From positions 62,001 to 126,000 of the forward strand of contig MU401454.1 of assembly GCA_022579005.1 (NCBI GenBank): 64,000 nt of DNA. The letters are read 5' to 3'. The position numbers were made by a program, and so were the translations under genes. Shown here piece by piece: positions 34,201 to 44,856 of this stretch; the stretch's first letter is position 1, and the number at the start of each line of letters is the position of its first letter. Origin of the DNA: Poronia punctata. Lineage: Eukaryota; Ascomycota; Sordariomycetes; Xylariales; Xylariaceae. The notes below the pieces were generated by a model, which did not search any database, was not told the DNA's origin, and was given only the letters and a program-made list of their open reading frames with translations.

Positions 34201-34272
34201 GACACGAGTCAATATGCAACCATGGTGATCCGAGAACTACAAGGTACACCTTCTGCAAATGAATCTACCTAG
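31256..34272 (+). CDS. PUS7: tRNA/mRNA pseudouridine synthase Pus7 (TruD family)
   Basis: A TruD-family pseudouridine synthase; yeast Pus7 modifies U13 and U35 of tRNAs, U2 snRNA and mRNAs. Three exons (31256-31383, 31502-31925, 31975-34272) give 949 residues. Exon 1 has LEQRLGIIHYVSTREHGWSG, exon 2 continues YTDFQVREITKDGEVVHL, and exon 3 holds LHFSLYKENKDTMDALNHMA and the catalytic loop AAGTKDRRA with Asp278. Also present are NYYGTQRFGTHQIGTQEIG and the TRUD insertion. The protein is clearly longer than yeast Pus7 (676 residues): a Ser/Thr/Glu-rich stretch of about 175 residues (about 735-912) is inserted just before the final conserved element AVILRFALDTSQYATMVIREL. The frame is continuous through it, so it is not a frameshift. 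The 49-nt second intron is short but has a proper GTAAGT...GCAG. Confidence 0.94.
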
Positions 34273-34990
34273 ACGCTGGTCGGTTTCACTGCACTTGTAA
34301 GAAGAACGGAGTGTATCCAAGACATTAACACGTGTGAGAGAGGGTCGGATATTATTTTGCCTCTGAACCTCTATTGTTGTTGGTTCGTCGATCCCTTGTC
34401 CTGTCCGGACGTGATAGGCCTGTACACCATGACGAGGGGCGAAAATGATGTCGGTTGCAATCATGTTTGCTAATAGTCAGTTGCCATGGCGATGGTTTAG
34501 CTCAAAAGTTAAAATCAGGGGTCATGCGTATGCTAGCTTAGAGCAAGGAAGACGTTGATAGATGAGATACCCTATTGCTACAATGGAAAAGCTTAGAAAC
34601 AAACACGATGTGTCATATTTGATTGGCTTGATTTCCGCGCCAGTGCCCTTTATTTACGTGCGGCTCGGCGGCTCTTGCTATTATTACACTGGATGGTTCT
34701 TTGTGTTTCGCTACAGTTGTCGGCTGCGTGTCGAGGCTCGCGGCTGCCTTTGTTATGTAGAAAAAACCAAGTCACGTTATGCTTTTTACCAAGTGCTATA
34801 CACAAAAAAATGAATAAATATGTAACCTACGGAAAGAAAATTTGGTACCAAATCTTCACATTCAACCGCTGTCATCCCCTATTCTAAGCAAACATCCTAT
34901 TACCGTGGTATTTCTACTTTATTCTGGAGGACCGTATCGGGGCCTATTCGACGACTTCGTTGCCAAAGACACGGAAGAGACGTAGACAAG
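34273..34990. other. Intergenic, no gene seen
   Basis: Between PUS7 and the SRA/YDG gene (same strand). It holds the PUS7 3' end and the promoter of the next gene; short frames only. Confidence 0.6.
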
Positions 34991-36011
34991 ATGAGTGCGT
35001 TGGAAATATTTTCCAGACAGATCCCTATCCGAGAGCGACGCGAGAAACTGGCTTTGAAACCAAAACCAGAACATGCCAATGACGATACCCCGACTGGCCA
35101 GTCGTTGTTCAGTAGACGGCGTGATATTATCAACCAGGTAAGTTCATTAGGAAGCATTCATGGACCACGGCAGGTTGTCAGTCAGTTACTGACATATATA
35201 TATGTGTTTGTGTGTTGTAGATGCTCAGTCCAACGATAAAACACTTTAGTTTCGATGGAAGTTCATTCAATCGACGGTCTATTTCTCCTTTTCTTAGAGG
35301 TATGTACACATGTTAGATAATTCCGCATCAATTACTTCCCCCTTACCATGTTCGGATCTATTCAGTTGGTTTTTATCGTGATTCTAAACACTGGCAGATT
35401 ATACATCGTCAGAATCACAAACGACAACAATGTCAATGTCAACAACGACAACAACCGACGAATTCGAACTAGAACCCATCGAACGTCTTCAACAACAACA
35501 ACAAACCACCAAACCAAAATGGGACCGCGAACAACTCCTCCAACTCTCCGACACGGTCCGAGCAAGCCTAAACAAAAACGACAACGCCTCAACGACCCCC
35601 GTCCCTCTATCCCCCTTTCACGCCTTCAAACTGCACGAATTCCTCGTCACGGCTCTAAACGACGAGAATACTCGGAATCCGACACTAGATTCGGACATGA
35701 TTGAATACGCGCGTCTAGACAAGATGGTAGGAGAACTACTCCAATATAACAACGAATCGACAACAATACAACAGGCGCGAGATCTCCGGAAGAAATGGCG
35801 GAACCGCTTCCGCGAACATTTATTCATGATGGATCGTCATCGATGCGCCGTGTTGGTCGGAGGCGGGAGATTGAAAGATGTCGCGTTTGATAATTCGCTG
35901 GAATATGATTTGGGGAAATGGCATACGACGACGAAGTTGGGAGGGTTGGTTTCCGAAGTTGAGGGGAATCAGAGTTTTGAGCCGGGACAGTAAGGCCTTT
36001 TTTTCTTTTTT

Positions 36012-36069
<58 letters not shown>

Positions 36070-36813
36070 CCCCCTCCCCCCATTTTTTTTCTTTGCTTTT
36101 TCTTTACTTTTCCTTTACTAATGTGTGGGTGGGGGAAGCTGGTGGTTAAACACGACCTGCGCCGAAAGAGACGGCATCATTAACGGATCGCAAGAAAAAC
36201 CCACAAAAGGCCGCTACGGCTTCACCGCCCTACCACTATTAACCGGTTCGGAAGAATTGACGGGCGGCAGCACGGTCAAATACGTGCGCGAGGGGGGTAT
36301 GGCAGATATGCATATCGCGCTGATATCGCAGGTCGGACGACAGATTCGCGTTTTGCGCGGGTATAGATTGGAAAGTATATTGGCGCCTGTGGCCGGGTTG
36401 AGATATGATGGGATGTACGTTTTTGGGTTTTTTTCCCCCCTTTCTCTCTCTCTCCCTCTCTTTTTGTCTTCCAAATCTCCCAACTGACGAACAAATATAG
36501 ATACATGGTCAAACAATACGGATGTAAATACGACGTGAAAATGGGCAAATACCGCCTCCAACTCACGCTCGAGCGTAAAGCAGGGCAAAGACCATTCGAA
36601 GAGGTCCGTAGGGTGCCTAAACCTTCCCAGTTGGATGATTGGGCGTTGTACGAGAAATTGGAGGGCGATAAGGTGAAGCAGATGTTGGGTCAGACCAGAT
36701 ATCTCGGCTGGAAGCTGAGACAGCAGGAGGAGAAAGTCGATCGGGAACAGTGGCGACGGGCTAAGTTCTTTCGCGCCTCGTTCTCGACGGGGCAGGAGAG
36801 GGGACATACTTGA
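34991..36813 (+). CDS. SRA/YDG-domain protein (no RING)
   Basis: Five exons (34991-35137, 35221-35299, 35398-35989, 36139-36414, 36501-36813) give 468 residues. The C-terminal half is an SRA/YDG domain (about 255-430). It includes FEPGHWWLNTTCAERDGI at the exon 3/4 joint, GFTALPLLTGSEEL, and IRVLRGYRLESILAPVAGLRYDG with the defining YDG at 362-364. Next come MVKQYG and GKYRLQLTLERKAGQRPFEEV. SRA domains flip out and read 5-methylcytosine in known proteins such as UHRF1 and SUVH. Here no RING, PHD, SET or nuclease domain accompanies it; the N-terminal half is helical and polar with a Thr-run and a Gln-run. A reader or scaffold role is inferred. Intron 3 (35990-36138) contains a long CTTT microsatellite. 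All splice sites are GT-AG, and every junction restores an aligned domain or keeps frame. Confidence 0.85.
36013..36067. repeat. (CTTT)n microsatellite in intron 3 of the SRA gene
   Basis: About fourteen CTTT units on the plus strand, forming an extended pyrimidine tract inside the 149-nt intron, some 70 bases before the acceptor. Confidence 0.95.
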
Positions 36814-37425
36814 ACCTGACGGCTGAGCTTTTTTTCGTTCTTTGGTTTGGGCCTTTTTTTGTATTTTTGGGGGGAAAGGAAAACGGAAAACGGAAAAGGA
36901 GAAAGGAGAAAGGGAAATAAATAAAATGACCGGTCGGGGGGTTACCTATAGAACGAGGCTGTTTTAAAAGACATTGTTCCAAGGTGGGAAGACTGAAAAA
37001 GGGGAACGGAGGGGAGGGTATTTGTCTAGGCGTAGGTTGTCGCTTGGTCGGTCTGGTGTACGTACGGGTTACCTATAGGAGTTTATTCAAAGTGAGGCTG
37101 CCTTCCTAACATATTAATAAGACAACCCTATTACTTGTCACGCCATGTAGGTTTCATATCACTGCGAGGAGATAAATGTAATGGAGTCGAGCATCAACAA
37201 CAGCGGGTACAGTCTACTCATCCTACCTATTATCCAGACAGGCACTGACATGGACATCGTGGTGGGAATAGAGGACGGAATTGTTTAAATTAACATATTT
37301 GCATTGTTGGTATCATTAAATATCACTTGAAACTCATTAAGTACACCACATCATTTCTCATATGTGTCCGAGTCTTCCGTGCCCCTTCATTATTAAACCG
37401 ACCCCGAGTATAAACGGCCATATTT
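36814..37425. other. Convergent intergenic region
   Basis: About 600 bases between the 3' ends of the SRA/YDG gene and the repeat-protein gene, with purine-rich GGAAAA runs near 36870-36920. No gene seen. Confidence 0.6.
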
Positions 37426-40400
37426 TTAGCTCTGTTGTAGAAGCGCTTGGAGTAAAGCGTTGATGAAGTCGGACAGGGTTGCGACGATCTGCGAGTCAAG
37501 TACGTTAGCAAAAGAAAGACGAATAATGCAAAAATAGGAAAGCTTACCGGTGTAGCGTCGCCGATGAGCTCGGCCGTCTGGTCGACGAAAGAAGAAGATA
37601 GCAGAGACTTGGCGTTCTCCAACAGGTTGACGATACCCTTGACCGAGTCGGGCGTGATGAGAGGCTTGACCTGCTCGAGGATACCCTCGATATCGACATC
37701 GCCAAGAGCAGCCAAGAGAGGCTTGATACCCTTGACGAGGCCGCTGAGGTCGAGTTCGTCCAACTCCTTGAGCAGGGGCGTGACCTGGGCGAGGAGACCC
37801 TTGATGTTGACTTCGCCAAGGGCATCCACCAAAGGCACGGCACCACCAATGAGCGTCTTGGTCTGGTTGACGAACTGGGCGTTCAGCAAGTCCTCGGCGT
37901 TGCCGACGAGGCCAACTAGGCCATGGACAGACTTGGGTGTTAGGAGCGGTGATACGGCCTCGAATGTACCCTCGAGGTCGAGCTTGCCGACTTGTTCCAG
38001 GATGGGCTTGACCTGCTTGATCAGGCCTCCAAGATCGATCTCGCCAAGAGTGTTCAGGAGAGGTACGACCTTCTTGATCAGACCTTGGAGATCGATCTCG
38101 CCGAGCGAGTTCAGAAGAGGTCCGACCTTCTTGAGCAGGCTTTCCAGATCGAGCTTGGAAACGGAATCCAAGAGAGGCTTGACTTGCTTGATCAGGCCTG
38201 CAAGGTCGATCTCGCCGAGCGAGTTCAGCAGAGGTCCGACCTTCTTGAGTAGACCTTCCAGATCGAGCTTGCCAACGGAATCCAACAGAGGCTTGACTTG
38301 CTTGATCAGGCCTGCAAGATCGATCTCGCCAAGCGAGTTCAGGAGAGGCGAAACCTGCTTGAGCAACTTCTCGATATCGATCTTGCTGACCTCCTCGAGG
38401 AGTGGCTCCACCAGGCCGACGAGCTTGCTGAGGTCGATCTTGGACACCTCGTCGAGCAGAGGTGCAACCTGGTCGATCAGAGCACCGAGGTCGAGCTTCT
38501 TGAGGGCTGACACCAGAGGCACGGCACCACCGATCAAGACCTTGGTATCGTCGACAAACTCGCCAGTGAGCAGGTTCTCGGCGTTGCCAAGCAGGCCGAG
38601 CAGGCCCTTGATTGATTTCTCTGATAGCAAGGGCTTGACAGCCTGCAACAAACCTGCGAGATCGAGCTTGCTTAGTTCGTTTAGGAGAGGACCGACCTGG
38701 TCGAGCAGACCCTCGAGGTCGACCTTGCCCAGCTTGCCAAGTAGAGGTCCAGCGCCGTTGATCAAATCGATGGTCTTGTCGGCAAAGTCGCGAGTAAGCA
38801 GGTGCTGGGCATTGCCGAGCAAGCCGACCAGACCCTTGATGGACTGCTCCGATAGCAGAGGCTTGAGCGACTTGAGCAGGCCTGCAAGATCGAGCTTGCT
38901 GACTTCATCAAGTAGAGGACCGACCTGGTCAAGCAGACCCTCAAGATCAACCTTACCCAGCTTACCAAGAAGAGGTCCGGCACCGTTGATGAGGTCGATC
39001 GTCTTATCAGCAAAGTCACGAGTAAGCAGGTGCTGGGCATTGCCGAGCAAGCCGACCAGGCCCTTGATAGACTGGTCTGACAGTAGAGGCTTGAGCGACT
39101 TGAGTAGGCCTGCGAGATCAAGTTTGGCAACTTCATCAAGTAGAGGGCCGACCTTGTCAAGCAGACCCTCAAGATCAACCTTACCAAGCTTACCAAGGAG
39201 AGGTCCAGCACCGTTGATAAGGTCGATCGTCTTATCAGCAAAGTCACGAGTAAGCAGGTGCTGAGCGTTGCCAAGCAGCGTAACCAGACCCTTGATGGAC
39301 TTGTCTGACAACAAAGGCTTGAGGGCGTCGAGTAGGCCTGCGAGATCAAGTTTGGCAACTTCGTCCAAAAGCGGGCCAACCTTGTCAAGCAAACCTTCCA
39401 GATCAATCTTGCCCAACTTGCCAAGTAGCGGACCGGCGCCGTTAATCAAGTCGATTGTCTTATCGGCAAAGTCACGTGTAAGGAGGTGTTGTGCGTTGCC
39501 AAGCAAGGTAAGCAGACCCTTGATTGATTTCTCGGTCAATAGCGGCTTGAGCGAATTGAAGAGACCTTCCAAGTCGAGTTTGCTGACTTCGTCCAGAAGA
39601 GGTCCGACCTTGTTGATGAGGCCTTCGATATCGACCTTGCCCAAGCCCTCGAGGAGAGGTCCAGCACCGGAAATGAGACCCTTGGTTTGGTTGACAAATT
39701 GAGGAGTGAGTAGATTCTCCGCGTTGCCCAGTAGACCGACGAGTCCGTGGATCGAATTCTCCGTAAGCAGAGGCTTGAGAGAGTTGAAGAGACCTTCCAA
39801 GTCGAGCTTGCCGACCTCGTTGAGGATAGGCTTGATTTGCTTGATCAGATCGTCCAGATCGAGATCGCCGAGTTGTCCTAGCAATGGTCCTGCGCCGGCG
39901 ATGAGCGACTTGGTCTGCTTGACGAAGTCGGCAGTCAGGAGGGTTCCGGCATTGTTCAGGAGAGTGATGAGACCCTTGATTGTCTCGGGCTTTAGCAGAG
40001 GTTGAATTGCTTGCAGGAGAGCCTCGATATCGATGTCGCCTAGGTTGTTGAGCAGAGGACCGGCGACCTTTAGGAGTCCCTTGAGGTCGTCGACAGTCTC
40101 CTTGTTCAGGAGCTCTCCGGCATTGCCGAGCAGGTTGACTAGCTGCTTGATGGTGTCAGGGGCAAGTAGAGGCTTGATGGCCTGGAGAATGCCCTTGATG
40201 TCGATGTCCTTGATATCGTTGACGAGCTCTTCTAGAGGCAGCTCGTCAAGCAAGTCGATCAGCGGTACGGCCTTGGTTAGCAGAGAGCGTGCGATCTTGG
40301 GAATCGGCGGCTGTAGTGTCTCGGCAAGATATGTCAAGGAGTCATGAACGGCTTGCAGAAACTGAGGTGTTAACAGATCTCCGAGGACCGAGACAATGCC

Positions 40401-40871
40401 ACCAATCTCGCCAAAATCCTTGATGAGCTTCCCGAGGCCTTCGAGTAAGTCCTGTAGGTCTCCCAGACCAGGGATGATGTCGCCCAGGTCCTGAGCGACG
40501 ATACGTCCGTTGTCTCCGCCATTGTTCGAGTTTGAGCCCGAATTCTGCTGCGGTTCCTCATCCTCGGAATCAGAGCCCGAATTCGAACCTGACCCGGATC
40601 CGCCGGTTCTGGAGCCTGTGTTGTTTTGGCCACCCTGTTGCCGGGGGTATAACGGGGTCCGGAATTGCTGTGCCTGGCTCTTCCTGAGCAGAGTGTTGAG
40701 TTCCGTCAGGGCATCTGTGAGTTCTGTTCTGGGGACGATGGCTAGGTTGTGCTTTGCCAGCAGGGCGTCCAGTGCGGCGGGATCCAAACCGAGCTCGGAT
40801 GCTCCCTTTGTGCTGTCGGCGAACAGCCCGACAGGCGTCAGGGCCGCCAACAAGATTTTGGAGAAACGCAT
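37426..40871 (-). CDS. Secreted amphipathic-repeat protein, function unknown
   Basis: Exons 40871-37548 and 37488-37426 (59-nt GTAAGC...CGCAG intron) give 1128 residues. Residues 1 to about 20 form a signal peptide (MRFSKILLAALTPVGLFADS). A Gly/Ser/Asn-rich acidic linker spans about 79-122. From about residue 215 to the end the protein is built of leucine-rich amphipathic units with the pattern xLDLxGLLxxVxPLL about every 19 residues. These combine into a ~76-residue module that ends with L-L-G-N-A-x-x-L-L-T-x-x-F-x-x-x-T. Ten copies of that NA-x-x-LL element are present, four of them nearly identical; a block of about ten plain 19-residue units interrupts the series before the eighth-to-tenth copies. 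No catalytic motif, cysteine pattern or GPI-type C-terminus is seen; it ends in a short Leu/Gln helix, LLQALLQQS. I do not recognise a family. A surface, lipid-binding or self-assembling structural role is guesswork. Low charge repeat composition leaves the antisense strand open by chance. Confidence 0.85.
38740..39560 (-). repeat. Four near-identical 228-nt coding modules
   Basis: Inside the repeat-protein gene the same landmark (GNAQHLLT codons) recurs at about 38801, 39029, 39257 and 39485, an exact 228-nt (76-codon) spacing. Neighbouring modules differ mostly at third positions and a few residues. This shows recent tandem duplication or gene conversion in this part, while modules outside are more diverged. 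Confidence 0.9.
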
Positions 40872-43800
40872 GAGGACGGTTGGCGATGGCGATGCGCTCG
40901 TGAGGCGTTATTGTCTATCGATCCAGCGCGCGCTGAGTCTCCTATGAGGCTCCTTGTCTGGTGAGGCTCCTATTCAGCTCGAAGAAGCACGTCCAGCTGA
41001 GAAGGACAGAGCTGAAGGAAGAAGGGATCGTGACAAGCAAGGAAGAAGGAAACGAACGGATCAGGAATACGGGGTGTGGACAATAATAGTTTTCTACTGT
41101 ACCCGGTCGACGACTGGATCGACCCCTCGCCAGGCCCTCGTAGGCCCTCGTATACCTTGGTACGGCCGATGGCCCATCGCGCGCGTCGTCTTTCACATGT
41201 GGATGGGGGGCGCGAAATTCGAACATTGGGGAACCAACTCGCGCCGATGAGGAGAGCCTTGCAGATTACCGACTAGTCTAATGTCCAACCTGCAGGCTGC
41301 AGAGAAAGCGGATAATCCTTTTCCTTCTTGGGACGTGTCCCCATATTGGGCAATTAGCTCCCCTGGCTGGTCGCTAGTCGAGAACCCCGGCCCAGAACCA
41401 TGCGGTCTTGGTACTGACCTGGCCTGCCCGCCTGCCTTTTTACTAGCTTTTACCGTCTTTACCCCAGCCTGGGCCTCGTTTTCCCCAGCTCTGCCCCAGG
41501 TTCCTCGGTCGTGTGACCTGTTTTGGGAGAGCGCAGACGAGGGCTTGGCTTTGCTCGCAAGCTAAACCAAGAGGGCAAGTGGACCACGTTAGCTTGAAGA
41601 CATCCTCTCCTCGCACAAAGGACGCCAAAACCCTTGTACCTACTCTGTATTTACCTAGACACGGCTAGACTAGGCACGCTAGGTACGAGTAGGTCTCCTC
41701 CCAGTAATCAGTTGTAAACCCCGATCAGATTTCCAGATTCTGCGGACAATCCAGAAGCTGGCACCCACCATCATTACCAGGTAACGTACTGCCATACCTT
41801 GACTCCTCCTCATCTAGGTATGGAAACCTGAATTGTTAAAATGCCTATACTAAAAGTGCCTACGTCAGTCTGCATTCACCTTTCCCATCCTCTGTTTGCC
41901 GGGAAGCTAGGTTTAGCTGAGAGTCATGACCCAGCTGATTGACATCGAGATGGGGGAGGGTATAAAGCTGTCCGAGCTGAGGAGTAGAAGAGGGGGATTT
42001 GTGTAAGCCAAGACTCTCGATGGAAGAATATCACATACCCATCTCTTGTCCCTCGCCTCGACCATCTCCCGTGCAAGCACGTGTGAACTTGGCAAACTTT
42101 CTGGCACATCTCTTCTTCAAAATGCCGAGGCATCCTAATCCTCGTGGCTTTCTCCAAAGCCACCACGACGATCGATAGACAGGCACGTAGCCTTCTACTA
42201 TAATTGTCTTGAAGTGCCGGGGTCGTCCGCGCCGTGGCTTGTCATATCATTCAAAGGTGGCTATATGACCCCGCGAAGTTTTGACACACTAGTTGTGATT
42301 CATAGAACATAGTAATAGTGCTAAGCTACGTCTAGTGCGTACCTTTTAATCATAATAATTGAAATGCAAGTATTAATTGATATTCAGATCTTGAATTGAA
42401 CACTTGGTGTTTTGAGAAATGGTCGACTAGTTTGGTTATAGTGTAGCTTAGCGACATCACTAGAGACGACTAAGTGTATGCTAAGCTATGTGCAGCATAA
42501 GCGAAGAAGGCTAGAAGTTAGCACAACCGGATTGCGATCACCAGCAGTTGCAGCATCAAGCATAGCTTAATTTTACTAATGAGGAGTTTATAGTGCCTTG
42601 CCAAAGAGGGGAATTCCCGTGTCAATCTTCGTGTGTTGCGTCCTACGATGTCTTACATAACCAACGTCTTAGTGGAGAACAACCCAAATGATAGGTAGAA
42701 GTGGACGAGCTAGTGCCAGAGTAGGTTAAGGTAGTTGCTAAACGGTCCGGTTGCCCAATGGCAGACAATTCCAGTCGACTGTCGTCAGGGAGTTTATTCA
42801 GAGTTCAAGCTTTTGGTTACCTAACGGCGGTCAACGTTTTGATTGTCAATGGAAACAATTCCATTATGACTTGCAGGACAACTGTCAACGGTCCATACAC
42901 CACTACCCAAACCGGCTCCGAAGCAATTTTTCTAACTCAAGACGGACTAGGTACCGAACCGAAGTAACCTCGCATACAATTGCGAATCATATGTCTTGCC
43001 CAACACATCTTGCACCAAATACATAGGTATCTACCGACCAAGAGAACGTATGTAGGTATGTAGGGTAAGTCACAAGTGTAGAATATATTATCTTACACGT
43101 CTCTGCCTTATACTGCGGCCAAGTCATGAGCTATGGGTGCAAATAACCTTAAATGCTTGTAATCCCCAAGGCCAGTGCGCCAGTCCATTAAACTTCCACT
43201 TGTGTAACCATGCGTGGCTCTTTCCCCTGGTTTTAGTCAATCAGAAATAGCATGGCTAAAACCTTCAGACGATGAACAAGCCTCATTAGACCCTCAACCC
43301 CGATCTAAGATTCTGGGGAAGCGTGAACCTCGGAATACCTACCCCACGATCCATCTATTTTTTAAAGTCACGATTCCGATTACCTTGCCATAAATGGACG
43401 TTCCTCCATAAACACGTTCAATACGAAAGTATACGAAGGTGTTACGGATCGTGCTAAACTCAATACGTAGGTAAAGACAAGCTACGTTGGGGTTGGGCCA
43501 GAATTCTGGGCCCATTTTAAGGTAGGTACTCGTATGTCAGTAGGTATCGATAGCACTGAAGCAATCCGCACTATCTACGGTCTATCGTATCCACCGTCAG
43601 GGACGAGTTGGTGGTCAGTTTTAGGCAAACGAGCTATTATCTACAGTAAGAAAGTAGGTATGGACAAGCGAAGACATGACGTTTCGTCATTTTATTCCGT
43701 CTCGCCGCTTTTGAACATCCTCATAGAACGGAAGGGAATTTCTTCATCGGGCGCGTTGTGTAGGAACGCTACTCGCCTAGTTGGGCTCCCGTAGTAATAT

Positions 43801-44856
43801 GGTTTAATTACCTGCTGGCTGAGCTCGGGCAGCTGCCCTAACCGGCTTCCGTTTTTGTGATAGCGGGAAAGAACGATGCTAGTAGATCAATATTAAATCC
43901 CGCGGGGAAACTGGAGCGTGCTACTGGGAAGCGACGGGGCGGCCTAACCTAGGTGCCTAGGCCGCTTGGTGTTGAGACGTTCTTCTCCTCAACATCTCTC
44001 TCTCTCTTCCTCTCTCTCTCTTCCTCTCTCTCCCCGCAGTCTCTCTCCGCAATGAGCTTGTTTAGTCGGTCTGGAGCCCCCATCTGCCCACTTTAGCTAC
44101 TAGGAACTGGCTAGGTACGGCTTGTTAACCAACATCGTCTCGGATCGCCGCTGGCCTGAAGTCATTTCAAGAGGGCGTGACCAGGCCACCAGCCAATGAG
44201 CGGCGTCGGGTATAAGACAACAACAAGATATGACTGGAGACTCGACCGGGGGTGCCCTGCAAGAGTATTTGATGGCACCCTGTCCTTGCAGGAGAACGAC
44301 AAGGATTAAAAAATTTGTTTACGTGCGGGGGTAGTAGACTAATATCCAGACTGGACTCCAGAGGTGCTTACCCTCTTCCCTATTCTGCAGAACGGAATCG
44401 TGAGGAGAAAACGAGGTTACGTGCTGCAGTGTTACTAGTCCACTTCGTGCTAGGGCCCCGCTGAGCCATGCGATGCAAGATGGGGACCAGGGCAAGACAA
44501 ATCTCCGGGTTCCCTGGTCTACCCGGTCCTTTACATACGTAGTGCGTGTATGGGTGTATATGATCTGGAGCCGGGGATGACGATGAGGACCCAGACAGGC
44601 CAGACTTGAAGGATGTGGACGCCCTACTGCTAGCGCATCGTGCCGCGGTATTATTCTCGAGGGTTCCCCCCCATGTGCATATGCATCTCTGCATCCGCTC
44701 GCCGCTCGTGGTTATGATACCTGTCGACTGATCCCCCAGTCGCTCGATCAAGCTGCCATCCCATCTGTTTGTTTGTTCGTCCATCCGTCCACTATCACCA
44801 GTCGCCCCATCGCCAATCGAGCAGCTTCGTGCCCGCTGCCCAACGACGAGATAGCC
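40872..44856. other. 4 kb gene-free region
   Basis: Upstream of the repeat-protein gene and upstream of the DUF3712 gene, which point away from each other. I find no gene with a domain or good splicing. A small plus-strand frame at 42758-42967 (69 codons) is the only mildly protein-like one and is not called. CT-rich tracts lie at about 43995-44034, and octamers TACGAGTA/TACTCGTA at 41685 and 43527. The size suggests long regulatory regions or decayed sequence. Confidence 0.55.
43995..44034. repeat. Imperfect CT-rich repeat
   Basis: Interrupted CT runs (CTCTCTCTCTTC units) in gene-free DNA. Confidence 0.85.

Noticed and set aside
37564..39264. 566-codon plus-strand open frame
   Set aside because: It is fully antisense to the amphipathic-repeat gene and is open only because of the repetitive codon use there; the translation is Ser/Arg/Pro-rich without any domain or start signal.
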